From Pisolithus tinctorius (Eukaryota > Basidiomycota > Agaricomycetes > Boletales > Pisolithaceae): a stretch of 64,000 nt of DNA. The notes below the pieces were generated by a model that did not search any database, had not been told where the DNA came from, and was given only the letters and a program-made list of their open reading frames with translations. The position numbers and the translations under genes are program-made. The stretch covers positions 682,001-746,000 of the forward strand of contig JANFAH010000014.1 of assembly GCA_024663395.1 (NCBI GenBank), in the 5' to 3' direction. Below, piece by piece: positions 57,482 to 64,000 of this stretch. Within the stretch, counting starts at the first letter, position 1. The number at the start of each line of letters is the position of its first letter.

Positions 57482-59273
57482 TCACGAATCCAACCCACTC
57501 CATATCGCAGAGGATGTAGCAACAACATCCCGCATCTGTAGTACGTCGTGTACTCTTACGACGTTCGCGCCTTGTTGAACGGCGCATGCCACTGTAGCAG
57601 CTGTGGCCCAAACTCGTTCGTGAGGTGAAGTTTCTCTCCCTTTATAGGCCCCCACCGAATCGGGACGTTTCAACAGGGCACCCAAAAATGATTTCTTGGA
57701 CGTGCCAATGAGTAACGGATATCCTACAAGGCGGTTTCCAGGCCTGTCGGCAGTGATGGATGCTGCATTGCGCAATAAGGCGTATTGGGCGTCTACAGGT
57801 TTGCTGAAGCCGATGCCAGGATCGATAATAACGAGCCATCTGCGTACACCCCCGGCACCCCCAACGATTGCCTCAACCTTATCCCCGAGCTCACTTTGGA
57901 TAGCCCTAACCAAGTCACCGTTGTAATGACTGTAATCCTTGTTTGAACGTACATCGCCACCTCGAGAATGCATGAGAACGACAGGTACAGATAGCCGACG
58001 CGCAACGTCACGCATCTTGAGTAAATGTTCGGCTGAGGCTTGAACGAGTGGATAATCCGGTCCTGTGAAAGCGTAGACATCGTTTATGCAATTCGCGCCG
58101 GCCTGAACCGCAGCTTCTGCGACGTTCCATCGAAAAGTATCGATCGAGATCAAAACATTCGCGACGTCTTCGCGCTCAAGAGCGCGGATGGCACTGATGA
58201 TAGGAACCACCCTACCCATTTCCTCGTTTTCCGAGACAAGTGTCGTGCCAGGACGGGTGGAGCATCCACCGACGTCGACGATATGTGCGCCCGATTCAAC
58301 AGAGGTTCTTACGTACTCCAAGGCCGCAGGGACAGTATCATACATCGAGCCATCGGAAAAAGAGTCTGGTGTGACATTGAGGGTAGCCATAATATGGGTC
58401 GTGTGGGGGCCAGGCGTTCCCGTCGAATCGATGGAGCTGACTATCCAGTACTCGGCTGTGGGTGGTACTGAAGGGAATCCGTAGGGGGTGGGACTAGCAG
58501 CAAATGGGTACTTTGGAAACGGGAGGACTTTGAGCATAGGAGGCTCATCGACTCTCCGGACCGAAAGGATGTCGCTAAGGAGCGTGCGTATAGTTTTCCC
58601 GTGCACAGGATGTACGAAATCGGGTATCATGCTACTCGCAGCGTCCAGGTTTAATTACCCCATGCCTTCATTGTTCACGGACTCACTCGTTCAGGGGGCG
58701 CAGAACAAATTCTCTCTCAGCCAGCCGCGGGTGAGGGACGACTAGTTCACCAGTCAGGTTCTGCAGATCGTGTTGCTTGTCTTCAGGTCGCGTATCGATC
58801 TTTTCGTCATCGTAGGTCAGGATGTCCAGGTCTACAGCACGCGGTCCATTGCGGACTGTAGGGACCCTTCCTACCACATCTTCTATTTTCTTCAGCAAGT
58901 GAAGTAGAGCCACTGGCTGGAGGTTCGTCTCCACCTGTTCACAATTCAATGAAGGACGAACATATCGCTAGATGAAGGAGGTGCGTACAATGCATGCACA
59001 ATTCGCGAAACGAGGTTGGTCAGTGACGTACATAGGGGCAGTTTCATACATGAAACTTGTGTCGATAACAGATACTTGAGCCTCGTTGTCTGGGCCCTCC
59101 AGGAGAGCCTGTGGTACTTCGAGAAGACGCAAAGCCATCTCGATGTTTGCGAATCGATCACCAAGATTCGAGCCAAGGGCAATGGCTACAGTATGAAAAC
59201 CCAGAAGTGGTTGACATCTGCGAATCGCCTTACCCCCCGAATGTAACAGCTGCTGTAACGAGGAACAGCCCAT
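57482..59273 (-). CDS. Folate synthesis enzyme HPPK-DHPS (FOL1-like)
   Basis: Bifunctional enzyme of folate synthesis: 6-hydroxymethyl-dihydropterin pyrophosphokinase, then dihydropteroate synthase. ATG 59273 (MGCSSLQQLLHSGGKAIRRC). HPPK blocks: VAIALGSNLGDRFANIEMAL, VRNGPRAVDLDIL, VVPHPRLAEREFVLRPLN. Introns near 58984-58928 and 58680-58635. DHPS: MATLNVTPDSFSDG, IVDVGGCSTRPG, VLISIDTFRWNVAEAAVQ, CINDVYAF, VVLMHSRGG, LVIIDPGIGFSKP, LLIGTSKKSFLG, with RVHDV near the end, stop at 57482. The dihydroneopterin aldolase domains that precede HPPK in yeast FOL1 are not seen in this gene. DHPS is the sulfonamide target. Confidence 0.9.
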
Positions 59274-59448
59274 AGAGATAGAAGGAGTTTTCTGAGCGGC
59301 GGGAGTCAGTTCGAAGTCTTCCCGTTTCCGGGTGCGACGTCAGTATGAAATGCGCTACTGAGTAGATTATGGGTACTACTCTGAGACTGTGTCGGTCTTC
59401 ATCGCGGCTGGTGACAAGCAGAATGTTTACGTAATTCTACTCTCTACC

Positions 59449-60632
59449 ATGAGTGTGCATTCCGCCTTGGAAGAGCTCGCCAGGTATCGAGCCCGGAACA
59501 AGCGAGCGTCGCAAGAAGTCTTTGAGAAAGGGACTTTGATATTACAGAAAAATGGACACAAGAAGATGGGTGATGAAGGTCTGTGTTATGTGCGTCCGGA
59601 GTAGGCCACCTCGTACTGAGTTCCCTTTCACTAGTTTGGGACTTCCTGGAACAGCTCGCACTCGCAGCCATTGATGTTGGTCGTTTGGAGGTGGCAGACG
59701 TGCGTATGAGTTCGGAATGGTCTAATTTGACCGGCTGAAGAGCTGTTTTGCCAGCAATGCTTGCGACAACTCTCAGACAAGTTTCCCCAGTCACCACGAG
59801 TAAATTGTCTCACAGGGATTCGGTTAGAAGCCTCGGAGCCACCTGAAGCTGCCCTGAAATACTACTCGGACTTGCTTGAAGCTGACCCTACCAACGTCGT
59901 TCGTATCTCTCTGCTACGGCTAGGTGGTTGACTGATTTGGTCTTCTTGCGTGACTCAAGGCAGTATGGAAGCGGAGGATTTCTGTTCTACGCAGGATGGG
60001 ACAAATGGAAGAGGCCATTTCTGAGTTGTCACAATACCTGGACACGTTTTACACCGATATCGAAGGTTGGCTCGAACTCGCCGATATCTACGCATGTTGC
60101 AACCAGTATGTCATTTGGTATCCAAACACGTTATCATACTGAACTTACGGGACGCACAGGTATAACTATTCTCTCCAGGCACTATCACATACCCTTCTTC
60201 TTGCGCCGCAGAATCCGGTATATGCCCTGCAATTTGCTGAGACGGCATATACCGCTGGCGACTTGCCGTTGTCGTTAAAGATGTTTCTTATGGTTATCGA
60301 TATGACGGACGGGGACGAGACGGAATGCCTCTCAGAGTCGACACCGCTTGGTATCACTGTACGCGCTTGGTACGGCGTCAAACTTGTGCGTCCGGTTCCC
60401 CTTTCTTGGCTTCGAGTACTGACCTTTCATACGTACGCAGTGCACAAGACGCATGTCCCAGGATCCACAACTCGTCACCACTTCGGCATCGGGTACCTCC
60501 CCACCGAGGCACGCAGCCATACTTGATGAGTTGGCGACTGAGCGTCTACGAGTCGCATACTCGAGCGCAGGGAAGAAGGGTGACATTGCCCAGGGGAGGG
60601 GCATAGTGTTTTCATGGGTGGCTTCCCCTTAA
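59449..60632 (+). CDS. EMC2: ER membrane complex subunit 2 (EMC2), TPR protein
   Basis: Cytosolic TPR subunit of the ER membrane complex, which inserts tail-anchored and multi-span proteins. ATG 59449 (MSVHSALEELARYRARNKRA). Blocks in family order: EVFEKGTLILQKNGHKK, WDFLEQLALAAIDVGRLEVA, CLQQLSDKFPQS, AALKYYSDLLEADPTN, ISELSQYLDTFYTDIEGWLE, LADIYACCNQ joined to YNYSLQALSHTLLLAPQNPV, FAETAYTAGDLPLSLKMF, TVRAWYGVKL. About eight short introns. The final exon reads LDELATERLRVAYSSAG and ends at TAA 60632 in the better-fitting frame. Confidence 0.85.
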
Positions 60633-60875
60633 GGGTTGCGAGGTCATCTTATCGCTTCCATAGTGACTCTCTCGGCGTACATAACATAACACCTACGTGA
60701 ACAGCAACACGCTGACTTGGCAGGGCTGTATACCCCATTTTTAAAATGCCCTTGTGTTTCTGGGAGCGAGTACAGTGCGGGCATGGACAGGGGCAAATTG
60801 TCCATATATGTCTAAGACAACGTGGCTCAACAACTCGTACATGCTCTCTGAGCTTCCAACGGTTGCACCGTCAAG

Positions 60876-61796
60876 ATGTTTGCTGAGGAACTCAAGACGC
60901 TACGCCGACTAGGGTTTCGACACGTTGGTTCTTTCGATTATGAACTATAGTAGCAAGGCATACTGATGCTCAGCCTGGGAGGCAGCTACTCCTCCAACTG
61001 CTCAATTTCGCATCCGTGATAGCCTCGGGATTGATGATATGGAAGGGGTTGGGGCTTTTCTTCAACACCGAGTCTCCTATCGTGGTAGTCTTGAGGTAGG
61101 AGCTTGGGAACCTCTCGTCTGGCATCCATCTTACACCTCTCGTCGCTTCGTTGGGGGCGCATAGTGGTTCCATGGAACCCGCATTTTATCGGGGCGATCT
61201 ACTGTTTTTAACCAACCCTGTGAACGAAAGGTACCAAACCGGTGACATTACTGTCTACAAGATACCAGGCGTTGAAATACCTATTGTCCACCGTGTTCTG
61301 GAAACTCATGATGTGTTCATTTCGAATTCGACTCAGAAGTCAAAGAAGGATTTGTGAGTAGTTCTTCTCCAAGCTCAAGTCTTTGAGACTGAGAAATACA
61401 AGGTTGGCGAGGTATTCACCTGGCCACAACCAACTTCTGCTCACAAAGGGTGACAATAACCACGCTGACGATATCGAATTGTATCGCGGTCTGGAATTCC
61501 TTGAACGACGACATATTGTCGGGAAAGTGCGCGGGTGTGTCACAGTTCTCCTTTGATGGTGTGCAAAGGCGTGATCGTCATCTACGTGCCCCGTCACCCT
61601 TGCGTGAGTTGCTTTACTGACTCGGATGACCCCACAGATTTGTCCCATATATTGGCTACATCACGATCGCTATGGTGATATTTCAGCATGGTCGTTTGTT
61701 TCACTTCGCTGACACGGTTGATAGAATGACTTTCCGCAATTGAAGTATGCGATGTTGGGTGGATTGGGCTTGTTAGCTCTTCTGCAGCGAGAATAG
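60876..61796 (+). CDS. SEC11: Signal peptidase complex catalytic subunit SEC11
   Basis: Cleaves signal peptides in the ER membrane. ATG 60876 ([16 protein letters not shown]), intron, then the membrane helix [28 protein letters not shown] joined to [15 protein letters not shown] with the catalytic Ser, [20 protein letters not shown] with the catalytic His, [17 protein letters not shown] with the catalytic Asp region, [12 protein letters not shown] and [15 protein letters not shown], ending QRE, TAG 61796. About five introns. Full length for the family (about 170 residues). Confidence 0.92.
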
Positions 61797-62700
61797 TGTG
61801 CTCGTCATTCTCTGGGACACCCCATGCGGGTTATAATATCATAAATTCAACTATACACGTCCTGCAAATTGCCGAAGCAGTTTAAAGGTGAGCAGACTAT
61901 GTAAGCGACTCCCAACTTCAAGGTGAACAGCTTTCGTCCATCCGAGTCCGCCTGAGCATCGCGTCAGGTCATCCACATGTTCACCAATCTCCCGTTGTGG
62001 AGGGAGGCAACTGCATACTATAGGTCAATGAGTGCGTGACTCGGCTGCTGTAGCTACGCCTGATAGGCAAGGCCTGTCCAAGACGGCTTCTAATATGTAA
62101 GTTGCTGTCACGGTTGAACCAACTACTGTTGGGTACCTGAAAGAGATGGCCCTTGGTTGAAACTTAAAAGGACCAGCGGGGTGAGGTCTTATAGGCTCTT
62201 ATGTGGAGCCCCTTACCAGTGCCAGTGGTTACCGGATGAAGATGATTGCGGTGATGATTGACGGACCCAGCAGACGGATCAACGCCGTCAGCAGTACTCT
62301 ACATCATAGAGTAGTGCGGCTCCAGCTCATCATCGTATAAATAAAACTATTGCTTACTGTAAAATCCAAAAGGTACTGATAAGTGCTTTCAGCAAGTGAA
62401 CAATTTGCCTATCAGGTACCCGACAAGTGACAGGCCCTGTCATGAATGAATATCTTATGAGAACTACTGCATAGCAGATAAGCCTACGTTGTTTGTGGGG
62501 GTCAAGCAGTGTCAGGGGTCCTACTGTGTGACTGGCGCCGGCGGCAGTCCATCAGCTTGTCTTGTAGCCCCCGTCTATTTCGCCTCCCCTTGTTCCCTCC
62601 CCCATCTGTCCATTTGGTCCGCTGCAAGGCTGTCTGCTTGACGGACGAGAGCCTCCCAATTTTTACGGATTTTTTTTGCTGACAAAAGTATTAGCTCTCC
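61797..62700. other. Gene-free stretch upstream of the transcription factor
   Basis: No coding sequence recognised. A hairpin tactcta-catca-tagagta lies near 62295-62313, and poly-T (tttttttt) lies 25 bases before the transcription factor start. It probably contains that gene's long promoter and leader. Confidence 0.4.
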
Positions 62701-64000
62701 ATGGACGTCGCACTCTCAGCATCCGAAATACAGTCCCAGCAGCAGCCTCAACAATCTTCCGGTGCTTCCGGTGGTCTGTCTGTGTCATTCGCTTTCTCTG
62801 CCGTGCTTCCTCTCATGACGTTTGATTTTTCTATAGGCAAATCCGGTCTCGGGTCACCGTAGTATGTGCCGAGGTGCGCCGTCTGATCGTAGTACTCTGC
62901 GTTCACATATGTTGATCACCTTCCCACAGTGTAAACGGCTTAAGCTCAAGTGTGATCGTCGTACTCCCTGTGGCTCTTGTACCAAGCGAGACACCGTGGC
63001 AAGATGCGTATATTCTCCTGCAGCTGCAGAAAAAGTGTTCGCACACCTCTCTCGATTTTTATCCGTCCTATGGTTTACATCCTCCTGTTGATACAGTGAC
63101 CTCCACTCCCTGAACAATCGACTGAGCCAAGTCGAATCGCAACTAGCACAGTTCACCGCGTCAGGTCCCCGCTGTCATCCTCACCATCCCAAAGCGTCTG
63201 GTTCTTCCCACCCAGATCGCGTCTTGCTAGCAGTCGGAAAGTCAGGATCCTCATTGGCAATATCTCTTGACGACATTACCGCTATTTGGCTTGATGAACT
63301 GGATCTCGGCAAAGAATTACATCCAGTTCAAGAGCTCAGCCCTCAGAGGTTGGGTCTTCCTCACGCGAACCCTGGTCAGGTAAAACTGGAATCACCAATG
63401 GTGACTCTTCCGGGGAAAGCTTCGACGTGTAGTCTTGAACTACCTATCCCTCTCCTTTTACCTCCAATCTCTGCATATTTTGCTGCCCAATCACCATCCC
63501 CGGATGACGCACCTTGTGTGACCTCACGGCTTATGGCACATCTGCCGTTCGCTCCCCGCAAACGACAGAGACTCTACGATAATGTCGAGGACGTCCTGAA
63601 GATGCATCCATGTTTTAATTTCAAGCATTTTAAGGATCGTGCAGAAGCAATGTTCAGATGGGGGTCTGAAGCCGACAGCTCTGACGACGGTTCGCTTGAT
63701 AGTTCTTCATCAGGCCATTCCAGTCTGGAAACGGGAGGGATGATAGGAGGTCAGAAAGCGGAATTGGCACGCGCCATCTTCTTTGGCCCACCGTCAGCTA
63801 CACCTGTGTCTGCTTCCAAAGGTCCCAGTCCTGCCAAACCCACTCTATCTTTCTTCGCAGCAGTTGCAGCAGCATTCGCTTTGGGCACATTGGTTGACAG
63901 AGAGGTTGCTGATGAAGAGGCTCGGATTCACGCAGCTGCTCAATGTGAGGGAAATATAGTTGATGGCCCATCAAACTCCCGGCCCGCTTCGCGAAGGAGA
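62701..64000 (+). CDS. Zn2Cys6 transcription factor, 3' end outside window
   Basis: Fungal binuclear zinc-cluster DNA-binding protein. ATG 62701 (MDVALSASEIQSQQQPQQSS), a Gln-rich start, intron, then VTVVCAE joined across an intron (donor GTGCGC, acceptor CCACAG at 62936) to CKRLKLKCDRRTPCGSC and TKRDTVARCVY. All six cysteines are present (C-x2-C-x6-C-x5-C-x2-C-x8-C). After another intron comes a likely coiled coil, DLHSLNNRLSQVESQLAQF, as in dimeric members of the family. A Ser/Pro-rich region with LDDITAIWLDELDLG follows, still open at the window edge. The target genes are unknown. Confidence 0.85.

Overview
The window looks like nuclear DNA of a basidiomycete, most likely an Agaricomycete. 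Genes are split by many short GT-AG introns of about 45-65 bases. The mobile elements (chromodomain Ty3/gypsy, Plavaka-type DNA transposon, tyrosine-recombinase retrotransposon) are of types common in mushroom-forming fungi. Genus is not claimed.

Bases 1-28,500 are a nest of transposons. Two related chromodomain gypsy copies (copy 1, plus, entering from the left edge to 8136; copy 2, minus, 9224-17875) sit about 1.1 kb apart inside one minus-strand LINE, whose pieces lie at 8137-9223 and 17876-19610. Copy 1 carries a 1578-base fold-back element with a TA duplication. Copy 2 carries a solo LTR with a cagag duplication. A younger gypsy copy 3 (plus, 20711-28278; 529-base LTRs, atgtc duplication) has split a RidA/YjgF-like gene. 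All three copies share two features. One is a -1 frameshift signal (slippery A-tract plus hairpin) at the gag stop. The other is an antisense, intron-containing gene between pol and the 3' LTR that encodes a cysteine-rich zinc-cluster-like protein.

Bases 28,500-40,900 hold a Plavaka-like transposase (minus) head-to-head with a DUF6532-like companion gene (plus), then a tyrosine-recombinase (DIRS/Ngaro-type) retrotransposon with gag-like, RT/RNase H and recombinase frames. Many of the breaks in all these elements are TGA at arginine positions, as expected from C-to-T change at CGA.

Bases 41,400-64,000 are gene-rich host DNA: an RTA1-like membrane protein, an unknown 126-residue protein, a secreted serine carboxypeptidase, Mak10/Naa35 divergent from mitochondrial TrpRS, a duplicated RTA1 tail fragment, purine nucleoside phosphorylase, mitochondrial bL28, an intron-containing tRNA-Ala(AGC), an FMN-dependent 2-hydroxyacid oxidase, an HPPK-DHPS folate enzyme, EMC2, SEC11 and the start of a Zn2Cys6 transcription factor. 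These are housekeeping genes with no shared pathway, apart from EMC2 and SEC11, which both serve the ER membrane and secretion, and TrpRS and bL28, which both serve mitochondrial translation.
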